A DNA stretch of 64,000 nucleotides from an uncultured Celeribacter sp. (lineage in GTDB: Bacteria; Pseudomonadota; Alphaproteobacteria; Rhodobacterales; Rhodobacteraceae), in assembly GCF_963675965.1 (NCBI RefSeq), contig NZ_OY780935.1:2344501-2408500 (forward strand), given 5' to 3'. The translations under genes were made by a program, and so were the position numbers. Under the pieces are notes generated by a model. The model did not search any database, was not told the origin of the DNA, and saw nothing but the letters and a program-made list of their open reading frames with translations. Position 1 is the first letter of the stretch. Each line of letters opens with the position of its first letter. Below are positions 48,710 to 57,800 of this stretch, one piece after another.

Positions 48710-49765
48710 ATGTATTGCCAATGTATCCGTTCATTCGGTCAGCCGCTGCAGGGGGAAGAACGCCCTGATATGGTGCCCGAAGGCAGTGAAGTGATCGTGC
48801 GTGTGACCGCCGCAGGGGTGTGCCATACAGACCTGCATTTTCGAGAGGGCGGCTTCGATCTGGGCCATGGTCGGCGGTTGAACTATGCCGAACGTGGTGT
48901 CGAACTGCCAATGGTCGCCGGTCACGAGGTCGCGGGCGAGGTCGTGGCCACGGGCCCAGATGCCGGTCCGGTCGACATGTCGAAAACCTATGTCGTCTAC
49001 CCATGGGGAGGCTGCGGCGAATGCGATCTTTGCAAGGCTGGCGAAGAGCAGGTCTGTGCGTCGCCCCGGTTTCTCGGGATCTACCGGGATGGGGGCTATG
49101 CGACGCATATCCGTGTCGGCCATCCGCGCTATCTGTTCGACGCAGATGGCATCGCGCCAGAAGTCGCCGCGCCGCTGGCTTGTTCGGGGCTGACGACCTA
49201 TGCGGCACTCAAGAAGATATCGGCCACCTCGCAGACGCACACGCCGGTTTTGATCGGTGGGGGTGGGTTGGGGTTGATGTGTCTTCAGCTCATGAAGGCG
49301 CAGGATGTCAAGATGCCGGTCGTGGTCGATATCGATCCGGTCAAACGTGAGGCGGCTCTGGCGGCGGGTGCTGTGGTGGCGGTCGATCCCACTGCAGAGG
49401 ATGCGGTGGCCCAGATCCATGCAGCCTGCGGTGGTGCTCCTCTGGCAGTGATCGATTTTGTGGGTGCCGAGACAACTGCCGAACTTGCGATGACCGTGGT
49501 GGGCAAAGGTGCGACCATTGTCGTGGTCGGTTTGTTCGGTGGGGCAACGCCCTGGGCGATCCCGATGCTGCCGCTCAAATCCGTCACGATCCGTGGCAGC
49601 TACACCGGGTCTCTGACCGAATTCGCGGAGCTGATGGAGCTGGCCAGACAGGGTAATATCACCCCCATTCCGACGCATGTCTATCCGCTGGAGGAGGCGG
49701 ATCAGGTGCTTGATCTGCTTGAGGGCGGAAAGGTGGTGGGTCGCGCCATTTTGGCTGGCGGCTGA
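48710..49765 (+). CDS. Zinc-dependent alcohol dehydrogenase (MDR family)
   Basis: From the ATG at 48710 (GGGAGGAGAGAC upstream) the enzyme has 351 residues. The catalytic zinc is bound by Cys38 in GVCHTDLHF and by the GHE motif in MVAGHEVAGEV. The structural zinc loop is CGECDLCKAGEEQVC. The cofactor domain has LIGGGGLGLMCLQLM near residue 182, with VVDIDPVKREAALAAGA indicating NAD preference. It oxidises an alcohol to an aldehyde; an aldehyde dehydrogenase gene is at the end of the same operon. A palindromic hairpin follows before the TRAP genes. The substrate is not known. Confidence 0.9.
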   Translation: MYCQCIRSFGQPLQGEERPDMVPEGSEVIVRVTAAGVCHTDLHFREGGFDLGHGRRLNYAERGVELPMVAGHEVAGEVVATGPDAGPVDMSKTYVVYPWGGCGECDLCKAGEEQVCASPRFLGIYRDGGYATHIRVGHPRYLFDADGIAPEVAAPLACSGLTTYAALKKISATSQTHTPVLIGGGGLGLMCLQLMKAQDVKMPVVVDIDPVKREAALAAGAVVAVDPTAEDAVAQIHAACGGAPLAVIDFVGAETTAELAMTVVGKGATIVVVGLFGGATPWAIPMLPLKSVTIRGSYTGSLTEFAELMELARQGNITPIPTHVYPLEEADQVLDLLEGGKVVGRAILAGG

Positions 49766-49770
49766 AAGCC

Positions 49771-49797
49771 GTGACCGGCCCGTGCAAGGGCCGGCAC
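49771..49797 (+). terminator. Hairpin between alcohol dehydrogenase and dctP genes
   Basis: CCGGCCC (49775-49781) and GGGCCGG (49788-49794) form a perfect seven-base stem with a six-base loop, extended by GTG/CAC with one bulged base. Few T residues follow (ATATTCATT), so it may be a partial terminator or an mRNA-processing hairpin. Confidence 0.45.
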
Positions 49798-49822
49798 ATA
49801 TTCATTGGGAGGAAATAATCAC

Positions 49823-50968
49823 ATGACGATCAAGACACGTGCCGTTCTGGCGGCAGCTGCAGCTTGCACAGCATTGAGCGCAACCGCGCTACACGCGGAA
49901 ACCCTGCGCTATGCCATCGGGTTTCCGCCGGGTGGTGCCGTCACGGACGGGATTGCCGAGTTCAACGAAAAGCTTCAGGCCGAAACCGATATGGCGCTGA
50001 AAGTCTATGAGCTGTCGCTTCTGGATCTTAAGGAAACGCCGCCGGGCGTGCGCGATGGCCTGGCCGACGCAGGCTATGTGCTGACCCCGTATTATCCGGC
50101 GGAATTCTCGGAATCCAATCTGCCGGCCAATATGTCGATGCTCGCCACTGTGGGCACGCCGACCAAATCTTCGGGGGCGGTGATGGCCGGGGCGATGACG
50201 GAATATATCATGTTGCATTGCGACGAATGTCAGGCGCAGTTCGCCGCGCAGAATCAGCTGTTCATGGGGGCCATCGGCACGCCGGAATATGTTCAGCTCT
50301 GCACCAGCCCGGTGCGGGGTGTCGAAGATATAAAAGGCAAGAAAATGCGATCTTCTGTGGATGCAATGGGCCGCTGGGCTGAGCATTTCGGCGGGACGAA
50401 AGTGTCGCTCCCGGCCAATGACATTTACGAAGCCATGTCGCAAGGCGTTGTCGATTGCACGATGATCTCTGCCCCTGAGTTGGGCAACTTCCAGCTGTTC
50501 GACGTCACGAAATACATCACGCTCGGCCTGCCTGGCGGCAGCTTCGCCGGTGTCGGTTCCATGAACATGAATCTGGATACATGGCGCGGGTTGAGCGCCG
50601 AACAGCGTGCGGATTTCCTGCGGCTTGCGCCGTTCAACTCGGCTGCGATCACGGTCAATTACCATCTGGCCGCCACAACGGACATTGAAAAGGCCCGTGC
50701 CAACGGCACCGAAATCATCGAAGCGCCGGAGGACTTGGTCAAAGCCACCGAGGACTTCGTCGCCGACGATGCGGCTGTGATCAAGGCGAGCTTTGAAAAT
50801 GATTTCGGCCTGCAGAATGTCGATGAGAAATACGAGCAGATCGCCGGGCTGATTGAGCGCTGGAAAGGGCTCACCCAGGATGTCTATGACGACAAGGAGG
50901 CCATGACCGAGCTGTTGTGGACCGAAGTCTTCTCGAAAGTCGATCCGGCCACCTACGGGCTGAATTGA
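49823..50968 (+). CDS. TRAP transporter DctP-type substrate-binding protein
   Basis: The 381-residue periplasmic protein starts at 49823 behind GGGAGGAAATAATCAC. The signal peptide (1-25) ends TALHA|ETLRY. RYAIGFPPGGAVTDGIAEFNEKLQAETD and SPVRGVEDIKGKKMRSSVDAMGRWAEHFGGTKV are DctP features. The arginine region around residue 172 is where DctP proteins bind the ligand carboxylate. The substrate is probably a C4-C6 organic acid. It works with the DctQ and DctM subunits encoded next. A hairpin separates it from them. Confidence 0.92.
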   Translation: MTIKTRAVLAAAAACTALSATALHAETLRYAIGFPPGGAVTDGIAEFNEKLQAETDMALKVYELSLLDLKETPPGVRDGLADAGYVLTPYYPAEFSESNLPANMSMLATVGTPTKSSGAVMAGAMTEYIMLHCDECQAQFAAQNQLFMGAIGTPEYVQLCTSPVRGVEDIKGKKMRSSVDAMGRWAEHFGGTKVSLPANDIYEAMSQGVVDCTMISAPELGNFQLFDVTKYITLGLPGGSFAGVGSMNMNLDTWRGLSAEQRADFLRLAPFNSAAITVNYHLAATTDIEKARANGTEIIEAPEDLVKATEDFVADDAAVIKASFENDFGLQNVDEKYEQIAGLIERWKGLTQDVYDDKEAMTELLWTEVFSKVDPATYGLN

Positions 50969-50976
50969 GGACTGCC

Positions 50977-51010
50977 GGCGGGGCGCCGTCCGGTGTCCCG
51001 CCCAGCTTTT
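50977..51010 (+). terminator. Intercistronic hairpin between dctP and dctQ
   Basis: GGCGGGG (50977-50983) pairs with TCCCGCC (50996-51002), one pair being G-U, followed shortly by CTTTT. It resembles the attenuating hairpins that let TRAP binding proteins be made in excess over the permease subunits. Confidence 0.45.
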
Positions 51011-51026
51011 GCTTCGAGAGGCTGTT

Positions 51027-51578
51027 ATGCAAAAGACCGACAAGCTATTGCGCGGATTGATCGCGGCCTACGGCGCCATTGGCGCGGCTGCCATCTTTCT
51101 GATGATGCTGCACATTACCGCCGATGTCGTCGGCAAGTTCGTGTTCAACCGCCCGCTGCCGGGCACCATTCCGATCGTGTCGCAATATTACATGGTTATT
51201 GCCGCGTTCTTGCCGCTGGCGATGGTCGAAAAATTGAGCGGGCATATTTCGGTTGAGATCCTCTACGCCACCTTCCCGCGCACGATGCGCGGGATCCTGA
51301 CCGTGTTTTCCACGGCATTGGGCGTGGTCGTTTTCGCCGCGCTGACCTGGGCGACCTGGGGAGAGGCGGTCAAGAAATACCAGATCGGCGCTTTCAGCTA
51401 CGAGCAGGGGATCAAAGTGCCGATCTGGCCGTCTTATTTCATCCTGCCCGCAGGTGCCGGGCTTCTGGCGCTGGTTCTTCTCTGGCGGCTCGTCGCCCAA
51501 TTGACCCGGGTCGAGGACCCTTCGGCCCTCGCGCCTGCTGCTGCGAACGATCATATGGAGGAAGAGGCCATTGACTGA
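51027..51578 (+). CDS. TRAP transporter small permease subunit (DctQ)
   Basis: The 183-residue protein has four membrane helices (about 15-37, 47-66, 90-112 and 131-153), the DctQ topology. MMLHITADVVGKFVFNRPLPGTIPIVSQYYMV near residue 26 is the family motif. It joins the large subunit DctM in the inner membrane. The chosen ATG at 51027 has GAGAGG upstream; the frame extends 18 bases earlier. Its stop overlaps the dctM start codon by eight bases, and the two proteins are probably translated together. Confidence 0.92.
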   Translation: MQKTDKLLRGLIAAYGAIGAAAIFLMMLHITADVVGKFVFNRPLPGTIPIVSQYYMVIAAFLPLAMVEKLSGHISVEILYATFPRTMRGILTVFSTALGVVVFAALTWATWGEAVKKYQIGAFSYEQGIKVPIWPSYFILPAGAGLLALVLLWRLVAQLTRVEDPSALAPAAANDHMEEEAID

Positions 51579-52878
51579 TATTCAGATCGGTTTCGCGGGC
51601 ATTGCCCTTCTGTTGACCCTGATTGCCTTTCGCGTGCCAATCGCGCTGGCGCTGATCAGCGTGTCTTTTGGCGGCATGGCCATTCTTGTGTCGCCCAAGG
51701 CCGCATGGGGCGCGTTGGGGGTTATCCCGTACAGCTTTACGGCGACGTGGCATTTGTCGTCCATTCCGATGTTTGTCCTCATGGGGTTCTTCTGCTTTCA
51801 TGCCGGGCTGACCACGGGTCTGTTCCGGGCCGCACGCATGTGGTTGTCGGCCTTGCCTGGCGGGTTGGCCGTGGCCGGTGTGCTGGGCTGTGCCGGTTTC
51901 GCGGCTGTCACCGGTTCGTCGATTGCCTGTGCGGCGGCGATGGGGCGGATCGCGGCTCCGGAAATGCTGCGCTACCGCTACGACGAAGGTCTTGCAACCG
52001 GGGCCATTGCCGCCGCCGGGACCATCGGTGCGCTTATCCCGCCCTCCATCCTCTTCATCTTGTACGGCATTATCGCGCAGGTTCAGGTCAGCCAGTTGTT
52101 TCTGGCGGGGTTCGTGATCGGTCTGATGACCGTCGTTGCCTATACGTTAGTGATCGTGGTGCGGGTGATGCTGAACCCCGATTTGGCCCCGAAAGCCGAA
52201 GAGCATATCGGGTGGCGAGAGCGCTTCGATGCCCTGCGGGATGTCTGGCCGATCCTTGTTCTGGTGCTGGGGGTGTTCGGGGGTCTCTTTGCCGGGATCT
52301 TCACGCCGACAGAAGCCGGTGGCGTCGGGGCGGCCCTGTCTCTCGTGATCGCTCTGGTGCGACGGTCTATCAGCCTTGAAGGCGTGTGGATTTCGCTCAA
52401 GGAAACGCTGACCATTTCGGCCTCGATCTTCATCATCGCGGTTGGTGCCAGCATGTTGACGCGCTTTTTTACCTTTTCGGGCGTGAGCGACGCCATCGCC
52501 GATACGGTCGTGGGCATGGGCGTTTCACCGCTCCTGCTGATCCTTGCGATCGCCGTGCTCTATCTGATCCTGGGCATGTTCCTTGAGCCGATTGGCGCGA
52601 TGCTTCTGACGCTGCCGATCCTGCTGCCACTGGTGGAAACAGCGGGCATTGAGCTGCTTTGGTTCGGTGTGCTGGTGGCCAAGCTTCTGGAGATCGGCAT
52701 GATCACCCCACCCATCGGTCTGAACGTCTTTGTGCTCAAGGGCGTGATGGGGGATCGGGTGCCCATCGGCACGATTTTCGCGGGGGTGTCACGCTTTATC
52801 CTCGCCGATCTCGTGATCATTGCGCTCATGGTCGCGTTCCCGAACATCGTCCTCTTCACACAATACTTGCTGCAATAG
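51571..52878 (+). CDS. TRAP transporter large permease subunit (DctM)
   Basis: The 435-residue protein has about 12 membrane segments. GSSIACAAAMGRIAAPEMLRYRYDEGLATGAIAAAGTIGALIPPSI near residue 117-160 is the central conserved motif of DctM proteins, and FLEPIGAMLLTLPILLPLV near residue 334 is the C-terminal repeat. The start is a TTG at 51571, with GGAGGAAGAGG upstream, overlapping the dctQ end. It is followed after 27 bases by the aldehyde dehydrogenase gene. The transported acid is likely processed by that enzyme or by nearby CoA enzymes. Confidence 0.93.
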   Translation: MTDIQIGFAGIALLLTLIAFRVPIALALISVSFGGMAILVSPKAAWGALGVIPYSFTATWHLSSIPMFVLMGFFCFHAGLTTGLFRAARMWLSALPGGLAVAGVLGCAGFAAVTGSSIACAAAMGRIAAPEMLRYRYDEGLATGAIAAAGTIGALIPPSILFILYGIIAQVQVSQLFLAGFVIGLMTVVAYTLVIVVRVMLNPDLAPKAEEHIGWRERFDALRDVWPILVLVLGVFGGLFAGIFTPTEAGGVGAALSLVIALVRRSISLEGVWISLKETLTISASIFIIAVGASMLTRFFTFSGVSDAIADTVVGMGVSPLLLILAIAVLYLILGMFLEPIGAMLLTLPILLPLVETAGIELLWFGVLVAKLLEIGMITPPIGLNVFVLKGVMGDRVPIGTIFAGVSRFILADLVIIALMVAFPNIVLFTQYLLQ

Positions 52879-52905
52879 ATGCAGCCGTCAGGAAGGAATG
52901 ACATC

Positions 52906-54339
52906 ATGTCTACGACGGATACGAAACTTTTCATCAATGGGGTTTGGCGCGCGTCTTCTGATGGCAAACGCTCCGAAGTGCACAACCCTGCCACGGGCGA
53001 AACCGTTGGGTATCACGCCATGGCCACGCAGGCAGATCTGGAAGAAGCTGCACAGGCTGCAAATAAGGCTTTTCCGCTGTGGCGCGATACGCCCGCCATG
53101 GAGCGCGCGGCGATTTTGCGCCGTGCCGCCGCGCTGCTGCGGGACCGGGTCGATGAGGTGGCCAAGGTGTTGACGGCTGAGATGGGCAAGCCGATCATCG
53201 AAGCGGAAACCGAACTGCGCTCTGCGGCGGATATTCTCGACTGGTTTGCCGAAGAAGCACGCCGGATCTATGGTCGGGTCATTCCCGCCCGCAGCCCCGA
53301 TGTCATGCAGCTTGCGCTCAAACAGCCGGTGGGGCCCGTGGCCGCGTTCACGCCGTGGAACTTTCCGTTTTCACAGCTTGTACGCAAAGTGGCCCCGGCG
53401 CTGGCTGCAGGCTGTACCATGGTGGCCAAACCCCCAGAAGATACCCCCGCCAGCCCGGCGGTTCTGGCCGAGGTTCTGGCCGAAGCCGGCCTGCCAGCTG
53501 GTGTTCTGAACCTTGTCTACGGGAACCCGCCGGACATTGCGAATTTCCTGATCCCCCATCCCGTCATTCGCAAGGTGTCCTTTACCGGCTCCGTGCCTGT
53601 GGGCAAACAATTGGCGGCACTCGCAGGTCAGCATATGAAGCGGATCACCATGGAGCTTGGCGGGCACAGCCCGGTTCTGGTGTTCGACGATGCGGATATT
53701 GATGCGGCGGCCCGCGATCTTGCGACTTTCAAGTTCCGCAACGCCGGTCAGGTTTGTATTTCTCCGACACGCATTCTGGTGCAGCGCGGTATCTACGACC
53801 GGTTTGTGGCAAGGTTGCGCGAAGAGGCGGAGCAGATCACCCCGGCGCCTGGGATTGATCGTGAGACACGTATGGGGCCTTTGGTCAGTCAACGCCGTGT
53901 CGAAGCCGTCACGGCAATCATCGCAGAGGCGGTCGCGGATGGGGCCACCCTGATCACCGGCGGCGAACGGATCGAACAGCCGGGGTTCTTCTATCGTCCC
54001 ACGCTGCTGGAAAAAGTGCCCGGCGGGTCGCGGATCCTTCATGAGGAACCGTTTGGGCCGGTTGCGATTCTGGCGCCCTTCGACACGATTGAAGAGGCGA
54101 TCGAGGAATCGAACCGACTGGCCTACGGTCTTGCTGCCTATGCGTTTACCTCTTCGATCAAGACCTCGCAGATCCTGCAGAACCATCTGGAAACGGGCAT
54201 GCTGGCGATCAACCACACGGCCCTTGGCCTGCCCGAATTGCCGCTGGGCGGGGTGAAGGATTCGGGCTTTGGGTCCGAAGGCGGTCCGGAAGCGATCGAA
54301 GCCTATGTCTTCACCAAGCTCGTAACACAGAAGTGCTGA
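52906..54339 (+). CDS. NAD(P)-dependent aldehyde dehydrogenase, semialdehyde dehydrogenase-like
   Basis: The 477-residue enzyme starts at 52906 (GGAAGGAATGACATC upstream). The catalytic residues are Cys284 in NAGQVCISPTR and Glu250 in MELGGHSPV; the cofactor loop FTGSVPVGKQLA and AAFTPWNFPF are typical. Overall it is closest in appearance to succinate-semialdehyde and glutarate-semialdehyde dehydrogenases (GabD type). With the upstream alcohol dehydrogenase it could convert a hydroxy acid to a dicarboxylate. A glutarate-specific CoA-transferase and gcdH lie 6-9 kb upstream. A hairpin follows the stop. Exact substrate not shown. Confidence 0.92.
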   Translation: MSTTDTKLFINGVWRASSDGKRSEVHNPATGETVGYHAMATQADLEEAAQAANKAFPLWRDTPAMERAAILRRAAALLRDRVDEVAKVLTAEMGKPIIEAETELRSAADILDWFAEEARRIYGRVIPARSPDVMQLALKQPVGPVAAFTPWNFPFSQLVRKVAPALAAGCTMVAKPPEDTPASPAVLAEVLAEAGLPAGVLNLVYGNPPDIANFLIPHPVIRKVSFTGSVPVGKQLAALAGQHMKRITMELGGHSPVLVFDDADIDAAARDLATFKFRNAGQVCISPTRILVQRGIYDRFVARLREEAEQITPAPGIDRETRMGPLVSQRRVEAVTAIIAEAVADGATLITGGERIEQPGFFYRPTLLEKVPGGSRILHEEPFGPVAILAPFDTIEEAIEESNRLAYGLAAYAFTSSIKTSQILQNHLETGMLAINHTALGLPELPLGGVKDSGFGSEGGPEAIEAYVFTKLVTQKC

Positions 54340-54359
54340 TCAATTCTGGCGACATCAAC

Positions 54360-54391
54360 GGCACTCCGGTCTTCGGGCCGGGGTGCCCTTT
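54360..54391 (+). terminator. Terminator after the aldehyde dehydrogenase gene
   Basis: GGCACTCCGG (54360-54369) pairs with CCGGGGTGCC (54378-54387), with one G-U pair and an eight-base loop, followed by CTTT. It ends the alcohol dehydrogenase-TRAP-aldehyde dehydrogenase operon 20 bases after its stop codon. Confidence 0.6.
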
Positions 54392-54571
54392 GGCGATCTT
54401 GCTGGGTGGATAAGAGGCCCATTTCACAAAGCGGCAGAAGGTCAGTTTTCGGATCTGTAAAGCGGTTGGCGGCGCTTTCGGTGCGCGATGCGGGCCTGTT
54501 TGCCTTTGCGCTGCCTGTCGAGAGTCCACGGGCGCCAAGGCCTTTGCAACAACACAACTATTTGGGTTTGA

Positions 54572-54648
54572 TGGTAGCGGAGGAGGGACTTGAACCCCCG
54601 ACACGCGGATTATGATTCCGCTGCTCTAACCAACTGAGCTACTCCGCC
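54572..54648 (-). tRNA. tRNA-Met (anticodon CAU)
   Basis: Read on the minus strand the 77-base gene begins GGCGGAGTAGCTCAGTTGG, has a five-base anticodon stem GCGGA/TCCGC around the loop ATCATAA with anticodon CAT, a T-arm GGGGGTTCAAGTCCCTC, and ends with encoded CCA. D-arm, anticodon arm, T-arm and acceptor stem all pair, with one G-U at the first acceptor pair. The sequence fits the elongator methionine tRNA of alphaproteobacteria rather than the initiator or the lysidine-modified isoleucine tRNA. It sits right at the end of the catabolic region, a possible island boundary. Confidence 0.93.
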
Positions 54649-54851
54649 GAAGTGCCGCGTAGGTAGTCGGTCCTGCGCGGAGGGTCAAGAGGGAAATCGC
54701 GGTTTTTCCCCAACAAAGTTCCCGCCTCCGTCCCTGGCGAATGTTTGCGTTGCGCTCACCTGTCTTGTTGCCAGGAGGGGGATCCAATAGGCTTCTGGCG
54801 AACTGGCCGTCAGGGGGCAGTTGCAGGGCAAATAACGGCAGACGAGGGCAG

Positions 54852-57800
54852 ATGGGCGCGCGCGGCACATGGGATTTCTGGATCGACCGGGGGGGTACCT
54901 TTACCGATGTGGTGGGGCGAGACCCGGAGGGGCGGCTGCACAGCCACAAACTGTTGTCGAACAATCCCGAACGGTATCGTGATGCGGCCGAACAGGGCAT
55001 CCGCGATCTGCTGGCGCTTGCGCCGGGCGCCGCGATCCCCGAAGGCGCGATCGGAGCGGTCAAGATGGGCACCACCGTGGCGACCAATGCGCTGTTGGAG
55101 CGCAAGGGCGAAGCGGTGTTGTTGCTCATCACTCAGGGCTTTCAGGACTTGTTGCGCATCGGATATCAGGCGCGGCCGGATCTGTTCGCGCTCAACATCG
55201 CACGCCCGGACGTGCTCTATGACCGTGTGGCCGAGGTGGCGGAGCGCCTGGATGCAAGCGGGCAGGTCGTCACGCCGTTGGATGAGGCAGCCGTGCGTCG
55301 AGATCTGCAGGCAGAGTTCGACAGCGGGCTGCGCGCGGTCGCCATCGCGTTTTTGCACGGCTATCTGAACCCCGAACATGAGATGCGGGTGGCGCAGATT
55401 GCGCGCGACATCGGTTTCACGCAGGTGTCGGTGTCGCATGAGGTCTCGCGTCTGGCGAAACTGGTGTCGCGGGGCGATACGACCGTGGTGGATGCCTATC
55501 TGTCGCCCATCCTGCGTCGCTATGTGGATCAGGTGGCCGAGGCTCTGTCGCTGGGCCATGCCTGCGAAAAGCTTTTGTTCATGCAATCCAGTGGCGGGTT
55601 GACCGATGCGGCGCTGTTTCAGGGACGCGATGCGATTCTGTCGGGCCCGGCGGGTGGGATTGTCGGCATGGTGCGCACAGGCGAGGCCGCAGGTTTTGAC
55701 CGGCTCATCGGCTTTGACATGGGGGGCACCTCCACCGATGTGTCGCATTATGCGGGCCAGTATGAACGGTCCTTTGAAACCGAGGTGGCCGGGGTGCGCA
55801 TGCGCGCGCCGATGATGGATATTCACACCGTCGCGGCCGGTGGCGGATCGGTCTGTACTTTTCGCGATGGCCGGTTTCAGGTCGGTCCCGAAAGCGCCGG
55901 CGCCGATCCCGGTCCGGCCTGCTATCGTCGGGGCGGTCCGCTGACCGTCACCGATTGCAACGTGTTTCTAGGCAAGCTGTCGCCGGATCATTTCCCGCCG
56001 GTCTTCGGGCCGGATGGCAATCAGCCGTTGGATGTGGAGGCTTCCCAGCGCGGTTTTGAGGCTCTGACACGGGAGATCAACCGGGCGAGCGGGCAACAGT
56101 TGTCGCCGCAGGAGGTTGCCGAAGGCTTTCTGCGCATCGCGGTCGACAATATGGCCAATGCGATCAAAAAGATTTCGGTCGAGCGGGGACATGATGTCTC
56201 GGGCTATACGCTGCAATGTTTTGGCGGCGCCGGGGGTCAACATGCCTGTCTGGTCGCCGATGCGCTGGGCATGTCGCGGGTGTTGATCCATCCCTTTGCC
56301 GGGGTCCTGTCCGCCTATGGCATGGGGCTGGCCAAGATCCGGTCACTGCGTGAGGCGCAGGCGGATTGCCCGCTCGGCGATCTGGCGCAGGTCAGGGCCT
56401 TGGCTGATCAGCTGGCGCAGGCAGCGCGGGAGGAGGTCGCGGCGCAGGGTGTTGCAGACATCACGGTTCTGACCCGTGCCCATATTCGCTATGCCGGATC
56501 GCATCAGACTCTGGATGTGCCCTTTGGGACAGCAGCGCAGATGGCTGCCGATTTCGCTGAGGCACATCAGGCGCGTTTCGGTTTTGCCCCGCCCGGTCGG
56601 GAGCTGCTGATCGATATGATCGCCGTAGAGGCGATCGGTCAAACCGGTGAGCAGCCTGTGGCGCTGGAAATCGCCGCGACCCCGGCTGAACCGAAAGCAT
56701 TGTTGCAGGTGGAGGCCGCGGGCTGGGGCGAGGTGCCGCTTTATGCGCGGGCCGATCTGTCGCCGCATTGCGCCATTGCTGGGCCCGCGGTGATCTCAGA
56801 ACCCACGGGCACCAATCTGGTTGAGCCGGGCTGGACCGCGCGGCTCGATGCGCAGGCCAATCTGGTGCTGAGCCGGGACAGGGCGATCCGTCGCGAGGCG
56901 GCCGCAGGCACTGAGGCCGATCCGATCCTTCTGGAGGTCATGTCGAACCTGTTTATGTCGGTCGCCGATCAGATGGGGGCGACGCTGGCCAAAACAGCCT
57001 GGTCGGTGAACATCAAAGAACGCTTTGACTTCTCCTGCGCGCTTTTCGACGCCGACGGGCAGCTTGTCGCGAATGCGCCGCATGTGCCGGTGCATCTGGG
57101 GTCGATGTCCGACAGCATCCAAACGGTCATGCGGCTCAATCCCGATGTGGTGGAGGGCGACGCTTTCGTCCTGAACTCCCCCTATCGTGGGGGCACGCAT
57201 TTGCCCGATATCACGGTGGTGACACCGGTCTTTGTGTCGGGGGATGATGGAGATGCAGACGGCCCTAGGATTTCGAAACCTGCCTTCTGGCTTGGCTCAC
57301 GCGGGCACCATGCGGATGTGGGCGGGCGGACGCCGGGGTCGATGCCTCCCGACAGCGTCACGCTGCGCGACGAAGGGGTCGTGATCGACAATGAACCTTT
57401 GTTGAAAGGCGGGATTTTTCAGGAAGAACGCCTGCGTGCGCTTTTGGCATCCGGCCCCTATCCGGCGCGCAATATCGACCAAAATATCGCCGATCTTCAG
57501 GCGCAGGTGGCTGCCAATGAAACCGGGCGGCGGGCGTTGATGGGTGTAATCGCGCGCTACGGGGCGGATGTGGTGACGGCCTATATGCAGCATGTGCAGG
57601 ACAATGCCGAAGCTTCGGTGCGCGCCGTGATCACCCGGTTGAAGCCGGGAGCGTTCACCTATCCGATGGATATCGGCACACAGATCTGTGTGGCCGTGCG
57701 TCCAGATCCCAAACGCGGGCGGGCGGTGATCGATTTCACCGGGACCAGCCCGCAGCATGAGGGCAATTTCAATGCGCCTCTGGCGATTTCGCGCGCGGTT

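Noticed and set aside
54406..54615. 69-residue frame ending GLMVAEEGLEPPTRGL on the plus strand
   Set aside because: Its end is the reverse strand of the tRNA-Met gene; this EGLEPPTRG-type tail is a common false protein from tRNA genes. The rest has no ribosome site or family.
54572..54648. tRNA-Ile with lysidine-modified CAU, or initiator tRNA
   Set aside because: The acceptor and anticodon stems fit the elongator Met tRNA, and the three GC pairs of initiator anticodon stems are absent.
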